Shown: one piece after another, positions 1-8,203 of the stretch | Layout of the letters: each line of letters starts with the position of its first letter | Numbering within the stretch: position 1 is the stretch's first letter | NCBI GenBank assembly: GCA_028282885.1 | Contig: JANQGX010000055.1 | Location: 1 to 64,000, forward strand | Source: SAR324 cluster bacterium | GTDB lineage: Bacteria > SAR324 > XYD2-FULL-50-16 | Direction of reading: 5' to 3' | Length of the DNA: 64,000 bases | The notes under the pieces: model-generated | What the model was told of the DNA's origin: nothing | The model's database searches: none | What the model saw: the letters and a program-made list of their open reading frames with translations, nothing else | Program-made: the position numbers and the translations under genes

Positions 1-167
1 ACGATGTGGTTCAACAGAACTCGTCCGTTTCGGAGGAAACCGCTTCCGCATCGGAGGAGCTACGGGGGCAAACCAGCGATTTGAGCAAGATGATGAACAG
101 ATTTAAGGTGGGCGAACCGGATTCAATCCTGCTCCCCACTGACGTTAAAAAGGCAGACCTCGTATAG
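1..167 (+). CDS. Methyl-accepting chemotaxis protein, C-terminal tail (partial)
   Basis: The window opens inside a gene; frame 3 gives 54 codons ending in TAG at 165-167. The peptide begins DVVQQNSSVSEETASASEEL, the usual end of a chemoreceptor signalling domain, where alanine/serine/glutamate-rich coiled coil includes methylatable glutamates. It is followed by a short hydrophilic tail. In the intact protein this region packs in the cytoplasm and couples ligand sensing to CheA/CheW. The sensor domain lies upstream of the window, so the ligand cannot be inferred. The family call is firm because the motif is highly conserved. Confidence 0.85.
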   Translation, partial: DVVQQNSSVSEETASASEELRGQTSDLSKMMNRFKVGEPDSILLPTDVKKADLV

Positions 168-475
168 CAATAGACCCCTGCGATAACTACCTCCTCTCTT
201 AATCGAAATAATCAATTGGCTTAATCCTGCCGGGTTTTGTAACAATGTCCAAAGATTTATCCTTAACCACAGGCTATTGGACTCTGAAAAGACACTCTCA
301 TGTGGAAGATGGCTCCTATAGGTCCGATTTAATTGGATTCCATGGGATTAACTCAAGGATGATACGGTTGGTTTGACCTTTATTATACGGGTGCTGATTA
401 ATGGTTTGTGGCAGTTATGAGAACGGATTTTTGGATTTCCAAAGAGAATCAACCTTATTTTTAATGGAGATTGTG
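168..475. other. Intergenic stretch ahead of the selenium operon
   Basis: No gene is supported in these 308 bases. A hydrophobicity-poor reading frame runs into the next gene from a start at 401, but its first 25 codons do not look like transporter sequence. A TTGACC near 372 followed 17 bases later by GATTAA could be a weak promoter for the downstream operon. No convincing terminator hairpin was found behind the chemoreceptor stop. Confidence 0.4.
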
Positions 476-1561
476 ATGATTAAAAACTTTTTTGCCAGCA
501 GGTGGGGAATCATTGGAGTCGGTCTGGTTATCGGGATTTTGGCTCCCCTCCTTCAAAAGTTGGGGAATCCGGGGAACATGGGAATCTGTGTTGCCTGTTT
601 TGAAAGGGATATAGCCGGGGCAATAGGCTTGCACCGGGCAGGTGTCGTTCAGTATGTCAGACCTGAAATCATCGGTTTTGTAATCGGTTCGCTGGTCGCC
701 GCCTATCTGTTCAAGGAGTTCAAACCCAGGGGCGGTTCCTCTCCAATTACCAGATTTACCCTTGGTGTGTTTGCCATGATTGGTGCCCTGGTCTTTCTGG
801 GTTGTCCCTGGCGTGCCATGTTGAGGTTGGGCGGTGGCGACGGTAATGCCATTATCGGTCTGTTGGGTTTGATTGCCGGTATCTGGGTCGGAACCTTATT
901 TTTCAAAAGCGGGTACAACCTGGGAAGATCGAGAAATTCTCACCCTTCATCCGGTTGGTTACTGCCGCTTGCCATGCTTGGCCTTTTTGTTTTGATACTG
1001 GTCTATCCCCAGGTTGAGGGCAGTGCAAAGAGTGGAGTTCTTTTTTACAGTATAAAAGGTCCGGGAGCCATGCATGCTCCTGTTGTTGTTTCCATTATTG
1101 TTGGTCTGGCCGTTGGATTTCTGGCCCAGAGAAGCCGGTTTTGCACCATGGGTGCGTTCAGGGACCTGATTCTCTTCCGTCAAACCCACCTGTTTGGCGG
1201 AGTCGTAGCCTTGATCGTTGCAGCATTTGCTTCCAACCTGGTCCTGGGACAGTTCAATCCCGGATTTGCTTCGCAGCCTGTTGCCCATAACCTGCATATC
1301 TGGAATTTTATCGGTATGGTACTCGCCGGTCTTGCCTTTGCACTGGCAGGCGGATGTCCCGGGAGACAGCTTTTTCTGGCCGGAGAAGGAGACGGTGATG
1401 CGGCGATCTTTGTCCTCGGTATGATTACCGGTGCGGCTTTTGCCCACAACTTCGGACTGGCGAGTTCTCCCAAGGGGCTGGGGCCACACGGAATTGCCGC
1501 TGTTGTTGTCGGTTTTATTGTCTGTCTGTTTATCGGTTTTACCATGAGAAAAAAAATATAA
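476..1561 (+). CDS. yedE: YedE-family putative selenium transporter
   Basis: This integral membrane protein of the YeeE/YedE (DUF395) superfamily probably carries selenium- or sulfur-containing species across the inner membrane. It shows two related halves. The first has GNMGICVACFERD and GCPWRAMLRLGGGDGNA, the second RSRFCTMGAFRD and GGCPGRQLFLAGEGDGDA, with conserved cysteines lining a likely pore as in thiosulfate-transporting YeeE. Around nine or more hydrophobic segments are visible. The ATG at 476 is preferred because GGAGA at 466-470 sits 5 bases upstream; ATG 464 and an earlier start at 401 are possible but less supported. It is followed 12 bases later by a TusA-like gene, the classic YedE-YedF pairing linked to selenium utilisation. 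Transport of selenium is a family inference, not proven. Confidence 0.85.
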   Translation: MIKNFFASRWGIIGVGLVIGILAPLLQKLGNPGNMGICVACFERDIAGAIGLHRAGVVQYVRPEIIGFVIGSLVAAYLFKEFKPRGGSSPITRFTLGVFAMIGALVFLGCPWRAMLRLGGGDGNAIIGLLGLIAGIWVGTLFFKSGYNLGRSRNSHPSSGWLLPLAMLGLFVLILVYPQVEGSAKSGVLFYSIKGPGAMHAPVVVSIIVGLAVGFLAQRSRFCTMGAFRDLILFRQTHLFGGVVALIVAAFASNLVLGQFNPGFASQPVAHNLHIWNFIGMVLAGLAFALAGGCPGRQLFLAGEGDGDAAIFVLGMITGAAFAHNFGLASSPKGLGPHGIAAVVVGFIVCLFIGFTMRKKI

Positions 1562-1573
1562 CGGAGAAAAGTG

Positions 1574-1792
1574 ATGAGCGATGTCATTGATGCCAGGGGT
1601 CTGTCCTGCCCACAACCCGTGTTACTGGCGATGGATGAAATGAAAAAAGGTCGTGGCGGGAAATTCACCATTCTGCTGGATTCCGAGACTTCAAAGGAAA
1701 ACGTTACCAGGGCTGCCGGTACTCAAGGTTGGTCGGTAAATGAGATTTCCGATCAAGACGAAGAGTTCAAACTGGAACTCAGCCGAGGGTAG
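1574..1792 (+). CDS. TusA/YedF-like sulfurtransferase
   Basis: A 72-residue cytoplasmic protein of the TusA/SirA fold. It has the signature start IDARGLSCPQPVL, where the CPxP cysteine is the persulfide- or selenide-carrying residue. The rest matches the compact two-layer alpha/beta domain, including the DSETSKENV segment. ATG 1574 has GGAG at 1563-1566 at good spacing; the GTG at 1571 is the alternative. In known YedF proteins this domain is fused to a DsrE-like domain; here it stands alone, directly after the YedE transporter and just before a Se/S-carrier-like protein. The likely job is to accept sulfur or selenium from the transporter or a cysteine desulfurase and pass it on; the true donor and acceptor are unknown. 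Confidence 0.85.
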   Translation: MSDVIDARGLSCPQPVLLAMDEMKKGRGGKFTILLDSETSKENVTRAAGTQGWSVNEISDQDEEFKLELSRG

Positions 1793-1796
1793 AAAA

Positions 1797-2363
1797 TTGT
1801 CATTTCTAAAGCGCTTCAAAGAGTCTCTTGTCCGATCAACGGGGCTTTCCAATAAAAAAAGAGTCTTCCGGGATCGGGCGATACTCATTTTTAACAACAC
1901 AAGCGAAGTTATTCGAGCTGAATCAGTTTTAAAGGCCAAGGGCTGGCAATTAAAGGTGATGGGACCGCCACCCGAAATTCAAAGCGGTTGTGATTTGGTG
2001 ATAGAGATTCCCCTGATCGAGAAACTGAATATTCTCCGGGTGTTGGAAGAATCGAATAACTTGCCGCTGGATACCGCGCCTGTTAGCAGCACACTTTTAA
2101 AACCTGTCGACATCTATCAAATCAAGGATTTTGGCGACTATCTGATGGTCCGTGCGGCCAATATGAAGCTTACCATTGATAAGCGCACCAAGGTCATTGT
2201 CAATATTTCAGGAGGCGGTTGTCCCGATGTTCCCTATCTTGCCGGAGAGATGGTGGGGCGTCATCTGGATGAATCACCAACTCCTCGTGATATCGGACAT
2301 ACTCTCTGTGGTTACGCACTGCAACTGGCTTATGAGGAGATGAGAAGAAAATGTACGCCATAG
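1797..2363 (+). CDS. Se/S-carrier-like (DUF3343) protein with extra C-terminal domain
   Basis: The first half of this 188-residue protein matches the DUF3343 / Se_S_carrier fold: AILIFNNTSEVIRAE, then PPPEIQSGCDLVIEIP with a conserved cysteine typical of a chalcogen carrier. The second half, about 90 residues, has ISGGGCPDVPYLAGEMVG and HTLCGYALQLAYEE with two further cysteines; I do not recognise it as a named domain. The TTG at 1797 is preferred because GAGGG at 1785-1789 lies 7 bases upstream; ATG 1740 would overlap the TusA gene by 53 bases. The end overlaps the next gene by 13 bases, implying coupled translation. A role in selenium or sulfur delivery is inferred from context. Confidence 0.7.
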   Translation: MSFLKRFKESLVRSTGLSNKKRVFRDRAILIFNNTSEVIRAESVLKAKGWQLKVMGPPPEIQSGCDLVIEIPLIEKLNILRVLEESNNLPLDTAPVSSTLLKPVDIYQIKDFGDYLMVRAANMKLTIDKRTKVIVNISGGGCPDVPYLAGEMVGRHLDESPTPRDIGHTLCGYALQLAYEEMRRKCTP

Positions 2364-3211
2364 TCGGCACTGTCCCCGATCCCTCATTTCCCCTGACTGC
2401 AGCACCGGTAACCATGAGGGACAATCAACTGAAATGCGGGGATATGGCAATCAATGTCAACCGGGGGACTCCTGCCCTTATAGCGGCATCACTCAAGGTT
2501 GGCGAGGTATTGAATCTGGAAGCGCCAATTGCTTTCCTGGCAGGAGATACGGGTATTGGAAAGGGTAGCAGGGAGTTGTACGCTTTTTTGGAAAGTGAAC
2601 TCGGGAGTTTCGGACTTTCAATCCTCTGTTTTCACTATCTTCAGCCCGATGTCGACTGGCATTTCAGGATTCTTGAATCAATCAGATCATCCGGTTCTTC
2701 CCCAGTTTTAATCGCGGATGCAGGATTTATGTATGCCGCCAAAATGAGCGGAGATGCAGAAGAGTATGACCTGTTTACTCCCGATGTCGGAGAACTGGCC
2801 TTCCTGGCAGACGAAAAGGCGCCACATCCTTTTTACACGCGAGGATTCATCCTTCATGAGGAGAACAAGGTTCCGGAGCTTATCACTCGGGCCTATCAAT
2901 TCCGCAATGCGGCAAAACATCTCCTGGTCAAAGGGGAAACGGACAGGATTGTCTGCCAGGGTGCGATTATTGATTGTATCGATTCGCCGAAAACGGAAGC
3001 CTTGGAGGCTATTGGTGGAACCGGAGACACTGTCACGGGCATTGTGACAGCACTTATCACTTCGGGAATTCCGGTTGACCAAGCTGCCGGTCTGGCCTGC
3101 AGGGTGAACCGATTAGCCGGCTACTATGCGCAGCCCGACCCTGCAACCCAGATTGCCGACATTGTTGACCAGATCCCAAAAGCCCTGGAAGAAACCCTGG
3201 GGAAGGAGTAG
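2351..3211 (+). CDS. Ribokinase-like (NAD(P)HX dehydratase/carbohydrate kinase-type) protein
   Basis: A 286-residue ribokinase-superfamily protein. The C-terminal motif IGGTGDTVTGIVTALI is the anion hole and catalytic base region shared by PfkB kinases and the YjeF C-terminal ADP-dependent NAD(P)H-hydrate dehydratases. GDTGIGKGSRELY and LFTPDVGELAFL fit the substrate and nucleotide side of the same fold. The start overlaps the preceding carrier-like gene by 13 bases. Kinases of this type recur beside YedE/YedF in selenium-linked gene clusters, so a role in that pathway is more likely than NADHX repair, but the substrate is not evident. It is not fused to a YjeF epimerase domain. Confidence 0.7.
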   Translation: MYAIVGTVPDPSFPLTAAPVTMRDNQLKCGDMAINVNRGTPALIAASLKVGEVLNLEAPIAFLAGDTGIGKGSRELYAFLESELGSFGLSILCFHYLQPDVDWHFRILESIRSSGSSPVLIADAGFMYAAKMSGDAEEYDLFTPDVGELAFLADEKAPHPFYTRGFILHEENKVPELITRAYQFRNAAKHLLVKGETDRIVCQGAIIDCIDSPKTEALEAIGGTGDTVTGIVTALITSGIPVDQAAGLACRVNRLAGYYAQPDPATQIADIVDQIPKALEETLGKE

Positions 3212-3214
3212 CAG

Positions 3215-3442
3215 GTGGAGTTTGTTTTCTTTTGCGCGGAAAGCGGGCGTACTTTCAGGTCCCGGGATTTCAGAATAGCCGATAATAAAGGGGTGAAAAA
3301 AGATCCATACGGGAACAAGGTACTTGACGCCAAAGTGATTCTAAGATCCCCCTGTCCGTATTGCAGTAAGTTCCATGACTACAAGGCATCGGAACTTACC
3401 TGTCCTTTTGAGAGCGAAGCAAAGAGATTGGAAAGACAGTAA
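3215..3442 (+). CDS. Small zinc-ribbon-like protein
   Basis: A 75-residue protein starting at GTG 3215 behind a strong GGAAGGAG at 3201-3208, 3 bases after the previous stop, so it is the last gene of the selenium operon. It contains CPYC and a further cysteine in ELTCPF, plus an early cysteine in FFCAESG, consistent with a small metal-binding knuckle. No named family was recognised. Operon position suggests an accessory part in selenium or sulfur handling; this is inference only. Confidence 0.6.
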   Translation: MEFVFFCAESGRTFRSRDFRIADNKGVKKDPYGNKVLDAKVILRSPCPYCSKFHDYKASELTCPFESEAKRLERQ

Positions 3443-3468
3443 TAGTTCAACCAGGGCGCAGCAGACTT

Positions 3469-6400
3469 CTAGAAATCCCATTGATCTTTCAGGTGATAGG
3501 CGTCTCTTAGCCGCATCTCCTGTTTCACCGCAGTGATAGCGAAAATCTTGATTTTATTTTCATCAGGCAGCCGGACCTTGACCGCCTGTTGGGGTACTTC
3601 AAGTACTATCGTAAACATGTATCCAAACCGGTAGGGTTGGTCTAATCCATCCCTATGGGTGTGAGTGCTGTACCATTCCAGGCGTTGTCGTTTGACATAA
3701 CCCGACTCCACACCAACACAGCGATTAAGCCAGGCATAGTCACGTCGTAGCTTAAGGTGGTGACGCGGTTTTCGCTTCCAGACACGTTGGTCCCACTGCC
3801 CGATAAAACCTGTCATGGCAGGTACTCTTAGTTCAGAATGGCTGATTTCCCGACCTGTTCCGTCCAGCCAGATAACCGTTTCGACACAGTCATTGTCCGC
3901 CCCGGCCAGAAGATAAAGCAGTTTATGGTTCAAGGGCAGTTCAAGGTCCTGTCCGCAGCAGGCAAGGACGTCCTTCTTCTCTCCCTTGCCGAGCCGATAC
4001 CGAACCGATCCCGCTTCAACAATCCCCGGTAACTGTTCGAGTGGGAAAAGCCCATCACCTTTTTCCCCATTGGTACTGAAAAGCTTGTCATTCCAAGGCA
4101 ACGATAATTGCACCTGTTCTGTCTCCAACCCCTGTCTCTGATCAGCAAATACGACACGATAGGACTTCATTCCATCGGCCGGCAGGGTTACCTGCAGCCT
4201 GTTTTCCCGGTAAATGGCATCGGAGATACCTTCCTCCAGTCCATTGACGGCCTCTGCTTTCAATATTGGAGAGATGAGTTCCAGAGTCCCGGAAGCATCA
4301 CGACCGTACCGTTCATAAAGCCGAATGATGATCCCGCGCCCATCTTCTGCAGCTTTTATCGCCATGAGACCAACCTGAGGCGTGGAGATATTCAACAAGG
4401 ATAAATGACCACGCGATCCTGATTCGCATTTACCGGAGATTGTGAAGGCGCGTACCGGTTGATTGAATCGTCGCGCCTGTCGATCTGTTCCGCGCCAATC
4501 TCCTTGGTGGGCATACAGTGCATAGCGGATGGTATGCCGGCCCCAATCCTGCGATTTCTGGTCCAGACAGCCGGTCAGAGGGAGGTGCCAGATGGCCGGA
4601 GTGTAAAGAAGGGTCATGCGAAGCGTGTCCTCCCGGGGTCTGTCGTAACCGTACTTGGAATCCTCGATCAGGGAAACACCCCAGTTATCACCTTCACTGA
4701 TATCCACCCAGAGGCGCGAAGGCATCTCAAAGAGCTTCTCATTGTTAAGCCCTCGATGCATCCGGGCGGTCTCCCAATTATAAGTCACTGTCGGCCGATT
4801 AATGGTGCTTGTGAAGGCCAGTTTCAGAGAACAACCCGTTTCCCTCCAATTGATGCGCTCGGTAAATTCGATTATTTCTGATTCTGACCCCAGGCAGATT
4901 TCCCTGACCAGCTTAGATGATCGATATTGATGCGCTATCTCCAAAGTGCAACGAAGAGGACCGTTTTCGATAATCCTGACACTACCGCCGCTTTCAATGC
5001 GGGTAAAGGGTGGTTTCCTGCGATCCTTCCAGTCCATGTTCCAGGCGGGGAAAGCAACAGGTTGTTCTTTCTGCAGTTCATAGGCCAGGGGCTGTTTCAA
5101 CAGCTCTTTCTTCAGACCTTTGTGGAAGATAGAGAAGATATCCCCGGTTTTACCGACCTTGATTTGATAAAGCCTGCTCTCCATCAGAAAACCTTCATCA
5201 TTGACCGTGATACGGGCCGTTTTATCTGTTGATGAATGTCTTCTCTTGATACTGAAACGGCTCCAACCCAGGGGAGGCAGCTCCGGCACACAGGTAATGA
5301 CCTTATTCCCGGCCTCCCCCCAACCAACCTGGCAAGGGATGGAATGCCCTTCATGATCCACAAGGGTAACGTTATCGCTTTCCAGGGGCAATTCAACATC
5401 AACCGGGTCCTTTCTGCTCTCTTCATACGGATTGAATAGAACCAGTTCTCCTTCACCTTTCAGGAGTGGAGCGATGGATTGAGCCGCATCCCTTAACAAT
5501 GAGGTCCAGGTGTTCAGAGCGATGACCTCATCATTTTGAGAGTACTCATACGCTGTAGGAGTAGAGGTTCCGGGCAGTATATCATGCATCTGACTGCCAA
5601 TGACCCTGTTCCAGGCCGATTGGATTTTGGTGTAGGGATAAGGCGCTCCGGCAATATGGTTGGCGAGAGTGGCCGCGCTCTCAGCGGCAAAGGCCAACTG
5701 TTCATTCCTGCGGTTCCAGCGTTTCATGATCGCTGCAGAGGTGAGCGTGCCAGCGCTGTGATTGGTCAGCAGAAGATCTCCCTGGTACCGCTCCAGTTTG
5801 GATTTCTCATCAGCCGTCAATTCAGCAAAAAAACGATCGGCCGCTCCCTGTCGCACGATAATGTTTTTCGATTTGTGTTGCAGACTCCTGATGGCCCTTT
5901 TAACCGATCCTTTGGTCGGAGAACCGCCAATATCCCCCACGCCGTAATACTGAAAGGATTTCCAAACGCCTGTGGATTCGCCTAGCTTTTTCAAGCGATT
6001 CAGGCGGGTTCGATTATATTGGATAGGGAGTTTAAGATGAGAGTTGTAATTACCGGGATTGAGAGCACAAGGTATTTCCGCTCCATCAGGTCCTCTCCAC
6101 ATTCCGACTTCAAAAGGGATGCCCACCACGGAGTTCCAGGTCAGTTTCTGGCTTGAAAATCCGTTGATACCACAATGGTCCATCACCGTCGGCATATTCG
6201 CCGGAAACCCGAAACAGTCGGGAATCATATAGTCCCGGCTGCTTTCACCCAACTCTTCTTTTGCCCAGCGATCGCCATAGAGGATATTCCTGACCATGGA
6301 TTCTGCGGACGGAATCAATACATCCGTTTCATCCAGGCAGGTACCGGCTATGTGCCAGCGTCCTTCACGAATAAACTCTTTTAAACGTACAAAGTGTTCC

Positions 6401-6600
6401 GGATAGTACTCCTTGATCATCGCATAGCGTATGGAGCCGGTAAAATTGAAGCAATACTCCGGGTATTTTTCCAGAAGCTCAAAATTCTCCTCCAGGGTCC
6501 TTTTGAGATAAACCTTGATGGTGGTGGGGTATTCCCAACGCCACTGCGTATCAAGATGAGAATACGGAACCAGATATATTTCCCCTGCTTGTCCGTTCAT
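3469..6600 (-). CDS. Glycoside hydrolase family 38 alpha-mannosidase
   Basis: A 1043-residue GH38 enzyme that hydrolyses alpha-mannosidic linkages with retention. The N-terminal catalytic domain shows the zinc ligands in VPYSHLDTQWRW (H15, D17) and the nucleophile in IPDCFGFPANMP (D128). The middle three-helix and C-terminal beta domains fill the remaining length, which is normal for the family. No signal peptide is present, so it acts in the cytoplasm on an imported substrate. Its ATG lies 6 bases after the stop of the upstream MFS gene, so the two form one operon. The divergent GntR/LacI-type regulator at 8204 probably controls both. Substrate detail (oligomannoside, mannosyl-glycerate or another mannoside) cannot be read from sequence. 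Confidence 0.92.
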   Translation of the reverse strand: MNGQAGEIYLVPYSHLDTQWRWEYPTTIKVYLKRTLEENFELLEKYPEYCFNFTGSIRYAMIKEYYPEHFVRLKEFIREGRWHIAGTCLDETDVLIPSAESMVRNILYGDRWAKEELGESSRDYMIPDCFGFPANMPTVMDHCGINGFSSQKLTWNSVVGIPFEVGMWRGPDGAEIPCALNPGNYNSHLKLPIQYNRTRLNRLKKLGESTGVWKSFQYYGVGDIGGSPTKGSVKRAIRSLQHKSKNIIVRQGAADRFFAELTADEKSKLERYQGDLLLTNHSAGTLTSAAIMKRWNRRNEQLAFAAESAATLANHIAGAPYPYTKIQSAWNRVIGSQMHDILPGTSTPTAYEYSQNDEVIALNTWTSLLRDAAQSIAPLLKGEGELVLFNPYEESRKDPVDVELPLESDNVTLVDHEGHSIPCQVGWGEAGNKVITCVPELPPLGWSRFSIKRRHSSTDKTARITVNDEGFLMESRLYQIKVGKTGDIFSIFHKGLKKELLKQPLAYELQKEQPVAFPAWNMDWKDRRKPPFTRIESGGSVRIIENGPLRCTLEIAHQYRSSKLVREICLGSESEIIEFTERINWRETGCSLKLAFTSTINRPTVTYNWETARMHRGLNNEKLFEMPSRLWVDISEGDNWGVSLIEDSKYGYDRPREDTLRMTLLYTPAIWHLPLTGCLDQKSQDWGRHTIRYALYAHQGDWRGTDRQARRFNQPVRAFTISGKCESGSRGHLSLLNISTPQVGLMAIKAAEDGRGIIIRLYERYGRDASGTLELISPILKAEAVNGLEEGISDAIYRENRLQVTLPADGMKSYRVVFADQRQGLETEQVQLSLPWNDKLFSTNGEKGDGLFPLEQLPGIVEAGSVRYRLGKGEKKDVLACCGQDLELPLNHKLLYLLAGADNDCVETVIWLDGTGREISHSELRVPAMTGFIGQWDQRVWKRKPRHHLKLRRDYAWLNRCVGVESGYVKRQRLEWYSTHTHRDGLDQPYRFGYMFTIVLEVPQQAVKVRLPDENKIKIFAITAVKQEMRLRDAYHLKDQWDF

Positions 6601-6606
6601 GCGTGC

Positions 6607-7950
6607 CTATTCTGTTGTCGTTGCAGAAGATGTCATTCCTTTCAAATCTGCTGCCCGTCGGCCGATCAGGTTGATCATGTCTCTACGATCCCTGCTGATG
6701 GTGAAATAACCCATGATGTAGATGATTCCACATAATATCCAACAGGAAACAGCAAAGTTCATCATAAAAATGTAGCTTCCGGAAACAGCCAGAATCATAC
6801 TGCCAACCGCCGGACCGATCCCCTTGCCCAAGCTGTCAAAAAGGTTGTTGACCGCGAAGATGGAATCGCGATGCTCGGGCGGATTCACATTCATAAAGAT
6901 CGCTTTCTGGGTTGGCCCGCAAACAACAGTCATTATTCCACCTATAAAAACCAGGATAAAAAGGGTGCTTAAATGCTCGAATGACAGGTTCAGGAACAGA
7001 TAACAAGGGAGTGTTCCCAGAATCACGCCGACACCGCAATAAACCGGAGCCCATTTTGGATTCATTCTGAAGATCTTATCACCCAGGACAGCCCAAACAA
7101 TAAGGCCAACAGCCGTTCCCACTCCAAAAAGTTCCCAGGCCCAGGTGGCATCAGCCTGCGAGAGTTTCATAATCTCCTTGAAATAGGTGATGGACCAGAA
7201 CGTCAGTACACCCCAGGGGATGCAACCCGGTATGCCCTGGACCAGCATCAGAATATTGGTCTTGTTGCGAAGAATTCTCTTGAAATCCACCAGTTTGATA
7301 CGATAGGCATAGGCAGCTCCGCCATCCAGAGCTGTTCCCAACTTTTCTTCACTCCTGCCCCGTTGAGGATCACGGGCGAAAATCCAGTAGATGACAGCCA
7401 GGAAAAAGTTAGGAACCGCAGCCAAAATAAAAGCCAGGCGCCAGCCGTAATCCGTGTTCAGGGCCAATCCCCCCAGGATGGGTCCCATCATGACACCGAG
7501 CCCCCAAGCGATATCAATGGCCGCATTTGCGATTGCTCGGTGCCGATCACTGAAATAGTCAGCCAGCAGTGAAAAGGTGAGCGGATAGATCCCCCCGACA
7601 CCGATACCGGTTAGAATTCGCATCGCCAGAAAACCGTAAAAATTGCCGGTAATGGCATGGATACCGGTCAAAAAACAGGGGATCTCTCCGATCAGCACAG
7701 TCAGGAGCAGGAGCTTTTTGCGAGAGTATTTATCAGTCAAAAATCCAAAATAGAGACTGATGACAGCCCCTACCAAGACAAAGGCAGATCCCACGTAACC
7801 GATCACTCCCTTGTCGACGGCATACTCCTCTGCCAGTTCCGGCACAATGGAAGGAGTTATATAGAGATCACACATCAGGAAAAACGACATCCCCACCAGC
7901 AGGATCAGCGTGAATTTGTCCCGGGGAGGCATTTTGATCCGATTGGTCAT
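6607..7950 (-). CDS. MFS transporter, probable mannoside importer
   Basis: A 447-residue major facilitator superfamily permease with about twelve hydrophobic segments. The loop 2-3 motif GFLTDKYSRKKLLL and the MGPILGG region are typical. ATG 7950 follows AAGGGAG at proper spacing. It is the first gene of the operon with the GH38 mannosidase, so it is likely to import the mannosidase substrate or a related glycoside. The closest broad resemblance is to organic-anion/sugar-phosphate-type MFS members; the exact substrate is unassigned. The promoter lies in 7951-8203 near the GATATATC repeats. Confidence 0.85.
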   Translation of the reverse strand: MTNRIKMPPRDKFTLILLVGMSFFLMCDLYITPSIVPELAEEYAVDKGVIGYVGSAFVLVGAVISLYFGFLTDKYSRKKLLLLTVLIGEIPCFLTGIHAITGNFYGFLAMRILTGIGVGGIYPLTFSLLADYFSDRHRAIANAAIDIAWGLGVMMGPILGGLALNTDYGWRLAFILAAVPNFFLAVIYWIFARDPQRGRSEEKLGTALDGGAAYAYRIKLVDFKRILRNKTNILMLVQGIPGCIPWGVLTFWSITYFKEIMKLSQADATWAWELFGVGTAVGLIVWAVLGDKIFRMNPKWAPVYCGVGVILGTLPCYLFLNLSFEHLSTLFILVFIGGIMTVVCGPTQKAIFMNVNPPEHRDSIFAVNNLFDSLGKGIGPAVGSMILAVSGSYIFMMNFAVSCWILCGIIYIMGYFTISRDRRDMINLIGRRAADLKGMTSSATTTE

Positions 7951-8094
7951 TACAGTCTCCCTTATTTAATACTGGTGGAGAGCGCCAAAAAGATTTCTCG
8001 TTTTAAATCGTGGGAGCTAACAAGAATCATCGTTCTCATTTTAAAACAGACTCCTAGTCGTTAAATTTCGCCCTTGCATTATCGAATCCGACTG

Positions 8095-8129
8095 AATATG
8101 ATATATCTTATAAGATAATATGATATATC
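8095..8129. promoter_or_regulatory. Paired GATATATC operators between mannosidase operon and regulator
   Basis: AATATGATATATC occurs at 8095-8107 and again at 8117-8129, an exact 13-base direct repeat with a 22-base period, about two helical turns. Each copy contains the palindrome GATATATC. The bases between include another perfect palindrome, TCTTATAAGA, at 8106-8115. On the minus strand a TTGATA/AGATAT pair overlaps the repeats and could be the MFS-mannosidase promoter. The likely ligand is the adjacent GntR/LacI-type regulator; this is inference. Confidence 0.5.
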
Positions 8130-8203
8130 AAATAATCTGGATGATTTATAGCTTGAATCAATTTTGATTGTCAATACTTATCACTGGGAAGAATCGATCC
8201 GAT

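Noticed and set aside
959..1615. 218- and 163-codon antisense frames over the YedE gene
   Set aside because: Mirror frames of a hydrophobic membrane protein; composition is not protein-like and they contradict the operon direction.
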